Assembly (NCBI RefSeq): GCF_000317675.1
Contig: NC_019776.1
Location: 2,232,001 to 2,296,000 of the forward strand
DNA: 64,000 bases
DNA from: Cyanobacterium aponinum PCC 10605
GTDB taxonomy: Bacteria; Cyanobacteriota; Cyanobacteriia; Cyanobacteriales; Cyanobacteriaceae
Direction of reading: 5' to 3'
Below are positions 53,456-63,085 of the stretch, in pieces. The stretch's first letter is position 1, and the number at the start of each line of letters is the position of its first letter. A program made the position numbers and the translations under genes. The notes under the pieces were generated by a model. That model saw only the letters and a list, made by a program, of their open reading frames with translations, made no database searches and was not told where the DNA came from.

Positions 53456-55291
53456 TTAATCTTTATTCGATATTTGAATTAATTTCTCTGCGACAGAGGC
53501 TTGAAGGGGTTTACCAAAAAAATATCCTTGACCAAATTCACATCCTAATTCTTGCAGTGTGTGTAGTTGTCTCTCCGTTTCAATTCCTTCGGCAATAATT
53601 TTCATTCCTAAAGTATGTCCTAAAGTCGTAATGGTTTTCACTATTTCTAAATATTTGTTATGGTTTTGCATTTGTCTAATAAATGAGCCATCTATCTTAA
53701 TAACACTAATGGGGAAGCGATGAAGATAACTAAGAGAAGAGTAACCCGTGCCGAAATCATCTAGGCTTATGGGTATTTGTAACTTATCTAGTTGGCTTAA
53801 AATTTTACTCACCGTAATGTTGTTGGACAAAAATACATTTTCCGTAATTTCTATGTTTAGATGATGAGGCTCTAATTCATTGTCGAGTAAAACATTATGA
53901 ATTGTTTGGGGTAAATAAATATCTTCAAATTGTTTGGGGGAGAAATTAACATTGATGCTTAATTCCGAGTGATGGCTATATCTTGTTTGCCACTGCTTTA
54001 ATTGACGACAGGATTCCTGTAATACCCAGTCTCCTAGAGAAGAAATTAAACCACATTCTTCGGCGATGGGAATAAATTCAAGGGGGGAAATTAAACCTTT
54101 TTTGGGGTGTTGCCATCTAATTAAACATTCAAATCCTTTCAAACGCTTTGTTTGTAGCTCAACTATTGGTTGATAATATACGAGCATCTCGTTGAATGCC
54201 AGTGCTTTTTTTAAATCACTTTCTATTTCTAAACGTTGGATTGCTTGTTGATGTAATTCTTGGTTAAAAATAGCGTATCTAGCTTTCCCCATTTCTTTAG
54301 CACGATACATAGCTATATCAGCATTGCGTAATAAATCGGTGGCATTTTGACACTGATAATTGCCAATAACAATACCAATACTGGCAGAGGGGCTAAAATG
54401 ATGATTAAATAAGGGAGATGATTTACTTAACTGCATTTTGATGGTTTCTGCTGTATCAATGGCATGGGTAACATCGCTAATATTATCTAGTAAAATACCA
54501 AATTCATCCCCTCCTAAACGGGCAACCGTATCACTTTCTCTTACACATTTTTGGAATAGCTGTCCGCAAAAAACTAAAAGGCGATCGCCCGCATGATGTC
54601 CTAAGCTATCATTAATTAACTTGAAGCGGTCTAAATCTATAAATAAAATAGCAAATTGGAAACTAGGAAAACGATGACAATGACGAATCAACATCTTGAC
54701 TCGATCAATAAATAAAGTACGATTAGGTAAATTAGTTAAAGAATCATGTAAAGCATCATAGATTAACTTTTCTTGAATTTTTTTTCTTTCTTCATTTTCT
54801 AACCGTAATTCTTGATTTAATCTTTCTAGTTCATCAGTTCTTCTTTTTATCCTTTTCTCTAACTCTTGATTTAATTGTTTTAATTCTAGTTGTGTCTTTA
54901 ATAAACCCATTTGGGTGTTAACTCTGGCTAATACCTCCGCAACTTCAAAAGGTTTAGTAATATAATCAACTCCTCCAACCGCAAAGGCTTGTATTTTCTC
55001 TTCTGTTTCATAGGCTGAACTCAAAAAAATTATCGGTATATCTTTCGTCTTATAATTCTCTTTTAAATTTTGACAAACCTGATAACCATTCATCCCCGGC
55101 ATCTTTATATCTAATAAGATTAAATCTGGCAATTCATGCTTAATACTCATCAAAGCCAAATAGCCATTTTTTGCACAACGCACCTGATAACCTTGAGAAG
55201 TCAACGTTTGGGACAATAAATCAAGATTTTCTAAAACATCATCAACAATTAAAACTGTGCCTAATGAGTTTTGCTGAGGAAAAATATTCAT
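53456..55291 (-). CDS. response regulator with GGDEF and EAL domains
   Basis: A 611-residue cyclic-di-GMP regulator. Receiver domain at 12-130 with phospho-Asp in LILLDIKMPGMNG; a coiled coil at about 137-175; a GGDEF domain at about 180-340 with intact LGGDEFG; and an EAL domain at about 355-605 with FECLIRW, DDFGTGYSSL and KIDGSFI. The EAL signature reads ECL, keeping the metal-binding Glu. Both synthesis and hydrolysis of c-di-GMP may be possible. It starts 6 bases after the end of the hybrid kinase gene and is almost certainly in the same operon. Confidence 0.93.
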   Translation of the reverse strand: MNIFPQQNSLGTVLIVDDVLENLDLLSQTLTSQGYQVRCAKNGYLALMSIKHELPDLILLDIKMPGMNGYQVCQNLKENYKTKDIPIIFLSSAYETEEKIQAFAVGGVDYITKPFEVAEVLARVNTQMGLLKTQLELKQLNQELEKRIKRRTDELERLNQELRLENEERKKIQEKLIYDALHDSLTNLPNRTLFIDRVKMLIRHCHRFPSFQFAILFIDLDRFKLINDSLGHHAGDRLLVFCGQLFQKCVRESDTVARLGGDEFGILLDNISDVTHAIDTAETIKMQLSKSSPLFNHHFSPSASIGIVIGNYQCQNATDLLRNADIAMYRAKEMGKARYAIFNQELHQQAIQRLEIESDLKKALAFNEMLVYYQPIVELQTKRLKGFECLIRWQHPKKGLISPLEFIPIAEECGLISSLGDWVLQESCRQLKQWQTRYSHHSELSINVNFSPKQFEDIYLPQTIHNVLLDNELEPHHLNIEITENVFLSNNITVSKILSQLDKLQIPISLDDFGTGYSSLSYLHRFPISVIKIDGSFIRQMQNHNKYLEIVKTITTLGHTLGMKIIAEGIETERQLHTLQELGCEFGQGYFFGKPLQASVAEKLIQISNKD

Positions 55292-55297
55292 TGATCA

Positions 55298-57316
55298 TTA
55301 TTGAGTTAGCCTGATTATTTGCTCAAAATCATACTCTTTTATCATTTTATTTAATATTCTTGCTAGTGGATCATATTCAGAAGGAATTAATTGAAGAAGT
55401 GAAGATATTTTGTCTCTATTTAATTCTTTTGCGGCTTTATTTAATTTTTTAACCCAATCTGAAGGCATCTTTTGTAAGTTGCTTTTAATTAATTTTTCTT
55501 TTTCCTCTAAAGTTTCTCTTTCCTCATTAGTTGATATTTTTGTACTTAACTCTATGCCTAAATGTTGGGCTATTTTGCTCAATAATATGTTTTCGATAAT
55601 AGGTTTCATTACAAAATCATCACAACCTTGACAAGTAGCTTTTTCAACATCGTTAGCAAAGGCACTAGCAGAAACAATGATAATTTTAGGCTGAGGTAAA
55701 TTTTTTTTCTCTCTAATAATTTGTGTTACTTCTAAACCATTTAAAATAGGTATCTGTACATCCATTAATATCAAATCTGGTAAATGTTTTTCCCACAAAT
55801 CAAGAGCTTTTTCTCCATCCTCTGCAATATAAATATTAAAGCTCATCGGACTTAATAATTTAATTAAAAATTGACGATTTATTTCTATATCTTCTACTAT
55901 TAAAATTTTATTTTTTTCTGGAGATGGTTTTAAATTTAATCTATCATCAAAAGAGTGTTTTGTAATATTTTTATTTTTCTTAATGATGGTTGCGGGAATC
56001 TGAAAATAAAAAGAAGAGCCTTGATTTAAGCTACTTTTTACTTGTAAATTTCCTCCCATTAATTTTACTAATTTCTTAGAGATAGAAAGACCTAAACCAT
56101 TGCCCTGATTAGATTTAATTCCTAATTGTGTTTGTTCAAAAGGTTTAAATATAATTTTTAGTTCTTCTGGAGTAATGCCTACTCCTGTATCTTTTACTAT
56201 AAATAATAAGTTAGTTTTTTCTATATTTTTATTATCTTTTATAGATTGTATTTTGAGACTAATTTGTCCTTTATGAGTAAACTTAATAGCATTATGAAGT
56301 AAGTTAATTAATACTTGTTTGAGTTTTCTTTCATCTAAGCGAACATGATTTGGTATATCGACATCACGAGTAATTATTAATTCTAAATTTTTCTCTGAGA
56401 TTTTTAGATAAAACATATCTCTCAGACTGTCTAGTAATTTATCTAAGTCACAGTCAGTAATATTAAGAGATATTTTACCCACTTCGATTTTAGTTAATTC
56501 TAAAATATCGTTAATAAGGTTAAGTAAATGTTCTCCACTGCTATTAATTATTTTTAAGTTTTCTCTTTGTAAAGAAGTTAAATTTTCATCTCTATTTAGT
56601 AGTTGGCAAAACCCTAAAATTCCATTTAATGAAGTACGTAATTCATGACTCATCCTTGCTAGAAATTCACTTTTTGCCTGATTGGCTTTATCGGCTTCTT
56701 CTTTTGCTATTAATAGTTGTTGGGTTCTAGTTTCAATTCTTTTTTCTAATTCTTGGTTAAGATTTTGTAATTCTCGCTCTGCCTGATTTCTTGCAATTAT
56801 ACCCCCAATACTACCTGCGATCGCTCTTAAGGTAGAAATTTCAATTTCAGTCCAATGTCGTTCACGATGACAATCATCAAAACCGACAAAACCCCAAAAT
56901 TCATCTTTAATAAGAATAGGTACAACTAATAAAGATAAAATACCTTGAGGTTGAAGAACAATTCTTTCTAGTTCAGGAAAATCCCTGACATTTCCTGCGA
57001 CAGTGCCACCTGACGACAATATATCATACCATCGAGGTATAAAGTCATCAAAAGGCATATTTTGTAGATAAGGATTATCTATTTCTGGAGTGATTCCTTC
57101 GGCTACCCATTCCCATAGTTGACTATAAGCAGGTTTTTTCCATTGAGGATGAGGGTGTACATTAAATATATAGATGCGATCGAGTTTTGTTGCTTTTCCT
57201 AAAGTATCTAAAGCCTGATTAATACCCTGATTATAATCTTTTACCGTAAGTAAATAATTTGTAGCATCAGCTACTCCTTTTAATAAACATTCGACTCGCA
57301 GTAATTTACTTTCCAT
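55298..57316 (-). CDS. hybrid histidine kinase (GAF-HisKA-HATPase-REC)
   Basis: A 672-residue soluble kinase. GAF domain at about 15-180, coiled coil, HisKA with MSHELRTSLNGILGF (the usual RTPLNG Pro is Ser), HATPase with NLLHNAIKF, KDTGVGI and GNGLGLSIS, then a receiver domain at about 470-590 with LILMDVQIP, and a C-terminal helical tail of about 80 residues that could be a degenerate HPt-like region. No membrane segment. With the downstream RR-GGDEF-EAL gene, 6 bases away, it forms a likely phosphorelay setting c-di-GMP level. Confidence 0.92.
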   Translation of the reverse strand: MESKLLRVECLLKGVADATNYLLTVKDYNQGINQALDTLGKATKLDRIYIFNVHPHPQWKKPAYSQLWEWVAEGITPEIDNPYLQNMPFDDFIPRWYDILSSGGTVAGNVRDFPELERIVLQPQGILSLLVVPILIKDEFWGFVGFDDCHRERHWTEIEISTLRAIAGSIGGIIARNQAERELQNLNQELEKRIETRTQQLLIAKEEADKANQAKSEFLARMSHELRTSLNGILGFCQLLNRDENLTSLQRENLKIINSSGEHLLNLINDILELTKIEVGKISLNITDCDLDKLLDSLRDMFYLKISEKNLELIITRDVDIPNHVRLDERKLKQVLINLLHNAIKFTHKGQISLKIQSIKDNKNIEKTNLLFIVKDTGVGITPEELKIIFKPFEQTQLGIKSNQGNGLGLSISKKLVKLMGGNLQVKSSLNQGSSFYFQIPATIIKKNKNITKHSFDDRLNLKPSPEKNKILIVEDIEINRQFLIKLLSPMSFNIYIAEDGEKALDLWEKHLPDLILMDVQIPILNGLEVTQIIREKKNLPQPKIIIVSASAFANDVEKATCQGCDDFVMKPIIENILLSKIAQHLGIELSTKISTNEERETLEEKEKLIKSNLQKMPSDWVKKLNKAAKELNRDKISSLLQLIPSEYDPLARILNKMIKEYDFEQIIRLTQ

Positions 57317-57319
57317 AAT

Positions 57320-57493
57320 CGGATACTAGAGGATTAAAGGATTTAGGGTATTAGGGGGATTAGTTGTTAAGGGGATGGGGAGATGAGGGGGAGGGGTTGA
57401 CAGGGAGAAACAAGTAATGAGGATGAGAGTTAGGAGTTTTTTATTATTTACTATTCACCCCAACACTATTCATTGCTTGTTGTCTTGTTTTAA
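57320..57493. repeat. composite repeat island
   Basis: TTAGGG-type and G-rich GGGGATGAGG units, GAGTTAGGAG, TTCACCCC and other short periodic units. No gene. The end abuts the YeeE/YedE stop (TTACTCATTACCCATG). Confidence 0.5.
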
Positions 57494-57916
57494 TTACTCA
57501 TTACCCATGATTTTTTCATATCCTAATGAGCCAATAATAAAAGCAAGAATAAAAATAATCGGGTTGATACTCAATTGTACTAAGGAAGTAACAGCAGGTC
57601 CTGGACAATAACCGCCAATACCCCAACCGATACCAAAAATAACCGCACCCAAAATTAATTTTAGATCAATATCCTGACGGCTAGGCAAATAAAATTTTTG
57701 CTCAAAAAGAGGGTGTTTTAATTTGAGAATAAAACGAAAAGTAATCAAAGTTACTCCCACTGCACCCCCCAAGACAAACATTAAAGTTGCATCCCATTTA
57801 CCCGCCACATCTAAAAATCCTAAGACTCTTTCTCTGTCAACCATCTGAGAAATACTTAATCCTAAACCGAATAATAATCCACTAATTAGGGCAATTACAC
57901 TTTGTTTTTTCATCAT
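57494..57916 (-). CDS. YeeE/YedE-family membrane protein, second half
   Basis: A 140-residue protein with four hydrophobic segments, ending in the conserved GIGGYCPGPAVTSL motif with the Cys implicated in sulfur-compound transport. In YeeE-type proteins two such halves form one thiosulfate-like channel. The upstream gene supplies the other half. The split into two genes is common (PmpA/PmpB-like, DUF6691). The substrate here is unknown. Confidence 0.82.
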   Translation of the reverse strand: MMKKQSVIALISGLLFGLGLSISQMVDRERVLGFLDVAGKWDATLMFVLGGAVGVTLITFRFILKLKHPLFEQKFYLPSRQDIDLKLILGAVIFGIGWGIGGYCPGPAVTSLVQLSINPIIFILAFIIGSLGYEKIMGNE

Positions 57917-58016
57917 TTTTTCAATTTAATTTGAGTTATATTTAGTAAGACAATAAAAATACTGATGGAAATAGAAAACAGGGTGATGAATTAAAGAAAG
58001 AAGAAACGAAACTACT

Positions 58017-58439
58017 CTAATTGATTAAATGTCTAGTGATATAAACAGTTATCATTCCTGATGCCAAAAAACTAATAACCGATACAAGCGATCGCATCGA
58101 TAACCTACCCAAACCACAAACACCATGACCGCTAGTACAACCATTCCCCATTCTTGTCCCCCAACCAACTAATAAACCGCCCAAAATCATGGGGATAACT
58201 GCGACACCAGAGGCAGGAGTGGAAGGAAGGGGTAAAATGTACTCATAAATAAATCCCCCTGCAATCATTCCTCCCAAAAAATACCAACGCCATCGTTGAG
58301 TAGGCGAAAATTCTAAAACTCCGTTAATCATGCCACTAATTCCTGCAATACGCCCATTAAACGCAAGTAAAATACTGGCACTTACTCCAATGAGAATACC
58401 TCCCATTAACCCATAAATCCAACTAGATGCGATCGTCAT
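58017..58439 (-). CDS. YeeE/YedE-family membrane protein, first half
   Basis: A 140-residue protein with four hydrophobic segments and the motif MGNGCTSGHGVCGLGRLSMRSL carrying the conserved Cys residues. It is the upstream gene of the YeeE/YedE pair (100-base gap). The two together match one full-length sulfur transporter. No sulfur-metabolism gene adjoins, though cysC lies 2.2 kb away on the other strand. Confidence 0.85.
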   Translation of the reverse strand: MTIASSWIYGLMGGILIGVSASILLAFNGRIAGISGMINGVLEFSPTQRWRWYFLGGMIAGGFIYEYILPLPSTPASGVAVIPMILGGLLVGWGTRMGNGCTSGHGVCGLGRLSMRSLVSVISFLASGMITVYITRHLIN

Positions 58440-58802
58440 AATACCAATAATTAATTAATCATATAACTTTATAACAATATTTATTATAGTCTGATTGAGG
58501 TAGATTTCAGGTTTCAGGTGTTGGAAAAAGTAATAAGTAATAAGTAATAAGTAACGAGTAATGAGTAATGAGTAATGAGTGTTCGGAATTATTCACTATT
58601 CACTATTCATTATTCATTATTCATTATTCACTATTCACCATTTACTTTTGCCCCTTACCCTTTTAACTTTGCCTTTTTGTATATGCACAATAGCGTTTGA
58701 AAGTAAGAAAAATTTGAGTAAAAGAACAAAAAATAGTTTAATTAATCCTATAACAGCAAATGCTGTAATTTGGTTAAAAATATTTAATAATAATAAAAAT
58801 CT
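58440..58802. repeat. composite repeat island and spacer
   Basis: 58495-58680 holds TTTCAGG, GTAATAA/GTAATGA and TTCACTA/TTCATTA heptamers and a GCCCCTTACCC tract. 58681-58802 is AT-rich. Short frames here are translated repeat. Confidence 0.7.
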
Positions 58803-59648
58803 GTGGAAATACAAGAAAAGAAAATTAAAGTCGGCAATTTTGAATGGTTTTATCGGGAAATGTTACCACCTCAAGAGAATAATAAAGTCCCAGTAATTTT
58901 ATTACATGGTTTATTCTCTCAAAGTTTTAGTTGGTTGGAAATGATGCCTAGTTTAGCAGAATATGGCTATCGTGCGATCGCACCTGATTGGTTAGGATGG
59001 GGATTTTCAGACATACCAGAAAAAAGAGAATTTGGTTACAAACCAGATAATTTTATTGAGGCTTTAAAAGATTTTATTGAAACGTTAGAATTAGAAAAAG
59101 TATCCTTAATTATTCAAGGTTTTCTCGGCACAATTGGCATCCAATACGCCCTTAAATATCCAGAAAAAATAGACCATTTGGTAATATTAAACGCACCTAT
59201 TACTACTGAGGCAAAATTACCTTGGCAGATTGCTCAATGCGGATTTCCCCTTTTAGGAGATATGGTAACACAAGATCCTTTAATAGTCGATCGCACCTTA
59301 GAAAAAGGTTCAGGATTCGTGATTTCTGATAATAATTTAGCCTTATATCGAAAACCTATTGTCACATCATCCGCCGCAGGAAGAATGTTAGTAACCATAG
59401 TCAAAAATTTACAATTAAAACAAACAACAAAAGAAATAGAAACAGGTTTAAAAACATGGGAAAAACCTTGTTTAATTATTTGGGGAAATGAAGACCCTTG
59501 GCTAGAAATTGACTCTGTAGAAAACTTAATTAAAACGAATAATAAACTAAAATTAACACCATTGCCAGAAGCAAAACACTATCCTCAAGAACATTTTTCT
59601 GAAGAAATATCCCCTTTAATTATAAATTTTTTAGGAAGTAGAAAATAA
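58803..59648 (+). CDS. alpha/beta-hydrolase-fold protein without nucleophile
   Basis: A 281-residue protein with a clear alpha/beta-hydrolase core: oxyanion-hole region ILLHGLFSQSFSW, PDWLGWGFSD, Asp in IIWGNEDPWLE and His in PEAKHYPQEHF. The nucleophile elbow, which should read GxSxG or QDWGG, reads IIQGFLGTIG, so the Ser/Asp position is Gly. It may be a non-catalytic binding protein or use another residue. The start is a GTG at 58803. It is followed after 61 bases by a membrane protein on the same strand. Confidence 0.8.
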   Translation: MEIQEKKIKVGNFEWFYREMLPPQENNKVPVILLHGLFSQSFSWLEMMPSLAEYGYRAIAPDWLGWGFSDIPEKREFGYKPDNFIEALKDFIETLELEKVSLIIQGFLGTIGIQYALKYPEKIDHLVILNAPITTEAKLPWQIAQCGFPLLGDMVTQDPLIVDRTLEKGSGFVISDNNLALYRKPIVTSSAAGRMLVTIVKNLQLKQTTKEIETGLKTWEKPCLIIWGNEDPWLEIDSVENLIKTNNKLKLTPLPEAKHYPQEHFSEEISPLIINFLGSRK

Positions 59649-59709
59649 GGTCTAAATTTTGCACTAGAATATCATTTATTATTGTTTAATTCAATATTAA
59701 GTAATATTT

Positions 59710-60324
59710 ATGGAAATACAAGAGCGAGCATCTTTAGGATGGACAGGAGTGGTAATTACTACTATTTTTATGGTAATAGTATCTGGTCTGATACTTTATC
59801 CTCAAATTACTATTGAGAACGTCCTTACTGTTCTGCGCTTCAGTTCCTTAACAACAGCCTTACCTTTCTTATTAGTTTTTGTGGCTAAACCACTGGTGAC
59901 ACTGAATATTTTTAGAGATTTAGGACAATGGTTGCAAACTAACCGCCGCTATCTCTGGCTGATATTAACTATCTCTCACCTGCTCCATCTCTACCAAATT
60001 GTTCTCTATTACCAACTTGGAAACAGTTGTCCTTTTCTAGTCTGGGTATTGACCACACCGTTATGGTTGATTATGGTGCTATATTCAGTAGTGGAATTAA
60101 TGAAGCCGCAAATTTTTGATCAACTCAACAAAAATAGTGCCAATAGGAAGTTAAATATTGTTTATCAACTTGGTAACTGGTATATTTGGTTAATTTTTAC
60201 ACTAGCCTTTGGTTTAGGTACTTTGGCTAAGAGCCTACTCTTTTATAATATTCCAGCGTTAATTTTATTTTTAGCTTGTGCGATCGCCTATTGCATGACT
60301 TGGTGGGGTGTAATTAGAAAATAA
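59710..60324 (+). CDS. membrane protein, six helices
   Basis: A 204-residue protein with six hydrophobic segments, spread evenly. A His-containing helix (LILTISHLLHLYQIVLYY) vaguely resembles ferric-reductase-like or haem-binding bundles, but other expected His are not clear, so I do not assign that family. It may share a transcript with the preceding hydrolase-fold gene. Confidence 0.65.
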   Translation: MEIQERASLGWTGVVITTIFMVIVSGLILYPQITIENVLTVLRFSSLTTALPFLLVFVAKPLVTLNIFRDLGQWLQTNRRYLWLILTISHLLHLYQIVLYYQLGNSCPFLVWVLTTPLWLIMVLYSVVELMKPQIFDQLNKNSANRKLNIVYQLGNWYIWLIFTLAFGLGTLAKSLLFYNIPALILFLACAIAYCMTWWGVIRK

Positions 60325-60644
60325 AAAATTTAAAGTTTAACTTCAGAATTTACCACTGTTGCTGAATTCAAATATTACTACTATAAAATGGATATTGATT
60401 ATGGATGTACCGATCTTCGTTATAATCCCTATTATCAATAGAAGAATGTTACTGAGCAGCGATCAAATTCATTGCTCATTGCCCTTGTTCACCTCAATAC
60501 CGTAAAATCTTAACCGACAATTTTGTATTGAACAGAGGTTAAATATTTATTTCTTGTAAATATTTATTTCTTGTTTGGAGTAACAGGCACTTGTACAATA
60601 CTCAAAAGAATATTAACTTATAGACAAAAATACTATTGAAAAAT
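60325..60644. other. spacer with 17-bp tandem duplication
   Basis: A degenerate repeat end lies at 60509-60542 (ATTGAACAGAGGTTAA). It is followed by two exact copies of AAATATTTATTTCTTGT at 60541-60557 and 60558-60574. No gene is seen. Confidence 0.6.
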
Positions 60645-61190
60645 ATGGAACATAAGGGCGTAACAATTTGGTTTACTGGTTTAAGTGGTGCAGGTAAAAC
60701 AACCATTAGTAAACAGGTAGAAGCAAAGTTAAGAGAACAAGGTTATAAAATAGAAGTGCTTGATGGTGACATTGTACGTACTAATTTAACCAAAGGATTA
60801 GGATTCAGTAAAGAAGATAGAGACGAAAATATCCGCCGTATAGGTTTTGTTTCTCAACTATTAACCCGTAATGGTGTAATCGTAATTGTTTCTGCCATTT
60901 CTCCCTATCGTGCTATCAGAGAAGAAGTTAGGGCTAAAATAGGCAACTTTGTTGAAGTTTTCGTAAATGCACCTCTAGCCGTCTGTGAAGATAGAGATGT
61001 TAAAGGATTATACAAAAAAGCCCGTGCAGGTGAAATCAAGATGTTTACTGGTATCAGTGACCCTTATGAACCTCCTACTAATCCTGAAATTGAGTGTCGC
61101 ACAGACCTTGAAGAATTAGACGAAAGTGTTAACAAAGTTTTACAAGGTTTGGAAAAATTAGGTTATCTTTCTCAACCAGTTGGCGCTTAA
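60645..61190 (+). CDS. cysC: adenylylsulfate kinase
   Basis: A 181-residue APS kinase that makes PAPS from adenylyl sulfate and ATP in sulfate assimilation. The P-loop is GLSGAGKTT, followed by the DGD motif (LDGDIVRTNL), RRIGFVSQLL, the phosphoserine-type loop SAISPYR and GLYKKARAG. Length is standard. I chose the ATG at 60645 (MEHKGVTIWF). An in-frame TTG lies 9 bases upstream. Confidence 0.94.
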   Translation: MEHKGVTIWFTGLSGAGKTTISKQVEAKLREQGYKIEVLDGDIVRTNLTKGLGFSKEDRDENIRRIGFVSQLLTRNGVIVIVSAISPYRAIREEVRAKIGNFVEVFVNAPLAVCEDRDVKGLYKKARAGEIKMFTGISDPYEPPTNPEIECRTDLEELDESVNKVLQGLEKLGYLSQPVGA

Positions 61191-61289
61191 GAGTCAATAA
61201 ATTTGTAAACATAAACTAAACATAAATTTTGACAATAGCTGAGGAATTAGGGTGTTAGGTAAATATTATTAAGGGTTGAGAATAAAACA

Positions 61290-62051
61290 ATGAATATCAT
61301 TAACGTGATTTTGCAAAACCCATGGCTACTGGGGATTACTATTAATACAATATTACTAGCGATCGCACTTTTGCTCCCCAAAAAGTTACTAACAGTTATG
61401 GGTTATCTCAATGCTTGGATTTTGGGGGTTGTTGTTTGGGGTTGTCTTCAGTGGCAAGGGTATCTTGTCGTTATGTTCTATTTTTTAGTAGGCTCTGCAA
61501 TTACAAAAGTAGGTATGGCACAGAAAATGGCGGAAGGAATTGCAGAAAAAAGAGAAGGAGTCAGAAGTGTAGAAAATGTATGGGGTAGTGCTTTGATTGC
61601 CTTTATTTGTGCGTTGGGTTATGGTTTCACTGATTCTGGAGATGATTTTTTTCTCATCGCTTATGTGGCTAGTTTTGCTACTAAGTTATCCGATACCTGC
61701 GCGAGTGAAATTGGTAAAGCATACGGTAAACGCACTTTTTTAATTACTACTTTACAACCAGTGGCTAGAGGTACAGAAGGTGCTATTAGTTTAGAAGGTA
61801 CTATAACTGGTATAATTGCCAGTGGTGCGATCGCACTTTTGGGTTATCTTACAAATTTAATCAATCCGATTGGTATTGTGATATGCCTTATCTCAGCTTT
61901 CATCGCTACTAACCTAGAAAGCGTTATTGGGGCAACTTTACAGGAAAAAATAGATTGGCTAACCAATGAAATCGTTAATATTATTAATACTTTTCTTGGT
62001 GCAGTTATTGCCACTATGTTATTGCTTCTTTATCATGTTACTTTTACCTAA
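61290..62051 (+). CDS. DUF92/VTE6-type phytyl-phosphate kinase
   Basis: A 253-residue integral membrane protein with about six hydrophobic helices. The conserved core SDTCASEIGKAYGKRT and PVARGTEGAIS are hallmarks of the DUF92 family, whose plant member VTE6 and a cyanobacterial counterpart phosphorylate phytyl phosphate to phytyl diphosphate for tocopherol and phylloquinone synthesis. Assignment rests on these motifs and size. It stands 99 bases after cysC. Confidence 0.85.
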   Translation: MNIINVILQNPWLLGITINTILLAIALLLPKKLLTVMGYLNAWILGVVVWGCLQWQGYLVVMFYFLVGSAITKVGMAQKMAEGIAEKREGVRSVENVWGSALIAFICALGYGFTDSGDDFFLIAYVASFATKLSDTCASEIGKAYGKRTFLITTLQPVARGTEGAISLEGTITGIIASGAIALLGYLTNLINPIGIVICLISAFIATNLESVIGATLQEKIDWLTNEIVNIINTFLGAVIATMLLLLYHVTFT

Positions 62052-62303
62052 TTATTAAAGATTCCCCTCAATTCTCCTTTTCTTTCTCAAGACCATAATG
62101 GTAAAATGGTAGGGGTGAAAAAATAATAATTGATAAATTTAGTTTATTATTGTTTCTTTGTTTAACTCATAAAATTATAATAACTATCTAACTAATTTCT
62201 AAAAATATAAAAAACTATTAGCCATTATTCAAAATAAAATCTTGAATTAGAGGTAATAGAAATTATCTTAAAAAGAATATTTTAAAATAACAAATAATCA
62301 ACA

Positions 62304-62987
62304 ATGAATGAATTAGAAACCCTTAAAGATAAATTTGCCAAAACTTCTGATAAAAATAAAATAGCTTTAATTGATGAGATTGTTGAAAAAGGAGAAGAAA
62401 ATTACCAATTTTTAAGAGATTTTTTATTATCTAATCCCGAAGAAGTATCACCACTAAAAGGTAAAATATATCAAGTATTAAAACATAGTAATCATCCAGA
62501 AAATGAGACCTTTTTAAATCAACATTTTCCCCAAGGAATCGTTCAATTATCCTCAGAAAAGAATATTGATTACAGTGAATTACAAGAATTATTGATAGCA
62601 AAAAAATATCAAGAAGCAGATAGTTTAACCAGAGTAAAACTTTGTGAATTAGCAGGAGAAACAGCCATTAGAAGGAAATGGGTATATTTCACCGAAGTAG
62701 AAAAATTCCCAGAAACAGATTTGTTGACCATTGATACTCTTTGGCAAACCTACTCTGAAGGCAAATTTGGTTATCAAATCCAACGTCAATTGTGGTTATC
62801 TTTAGGCAAAGACTATACTCAACTTTGGACTAAATTAAAATGGAAAAGTGGCAACAAATGGACAAAATATCCTCAAGAATTCATCTGGGATTTGTCTGCA
62901 CCTATCGGGCATTTACCCCTATCAAATCAACTTAGGGGTGTAAGAGTAATGGATGCGTTACTTTCTCATCCTGCATGGCAAAAATAA
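62304..62987 (+). CDS. gun4: GUN4 domain protein
   Basis: A 227-residue GUN4, the porphyrin-binding activator of Mg-chelatase in chlorophyll synthesis. The N-terminal helical bundle (about 1-80) and the GUN4 core (about 92-225) are both seen. The core contains YSELQELLIAKKYQEADSLT, WVYFTEVEKFPETDL, TLWQTYSEGKFGY and the C-terminal VRVMDALLSH. Length is close to that of the cyanobacterial reference (about 233). It marks the organism as oxygenic-phototrophic. Confidence 0.95.
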   Translation: MNELETLKDKFAKTSDKNKIALIDEIVEKGEENYQFLRDFLLSNPEEVSPLKGKIYQVLKHSNHPENETFLNQHFPQGIVQLSSEKNIDYSELQELLIAKKYQEADSLTRVKLCELAGETAIRRKWVYFTEVEKFPETDLLTIDTLWQTYSEGKFGYQIQRQLWLSLGKDYTQLWTKLKWKSGNKWTKYPQEFIWDLSAPIGHLPLSNQLRGVRVMDALLSHPAWQK

Positions 62988-63085
62988 ACTCTTAATTTTT
63001 ATTTAACCTGACACCTGAAACCTTTTTTAAGCAATAAAACAAAATCTGATTAAAATGGGGTAAAAATTTTGCTTAGTTATTGATT

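Noticed and set aside
57494-58439. YeeE/YedE pair as a single gene broken by mutation
   Set aside because: Each half has its own start and stop and complete four-helix set. Two-gene forms are common in bacteria.
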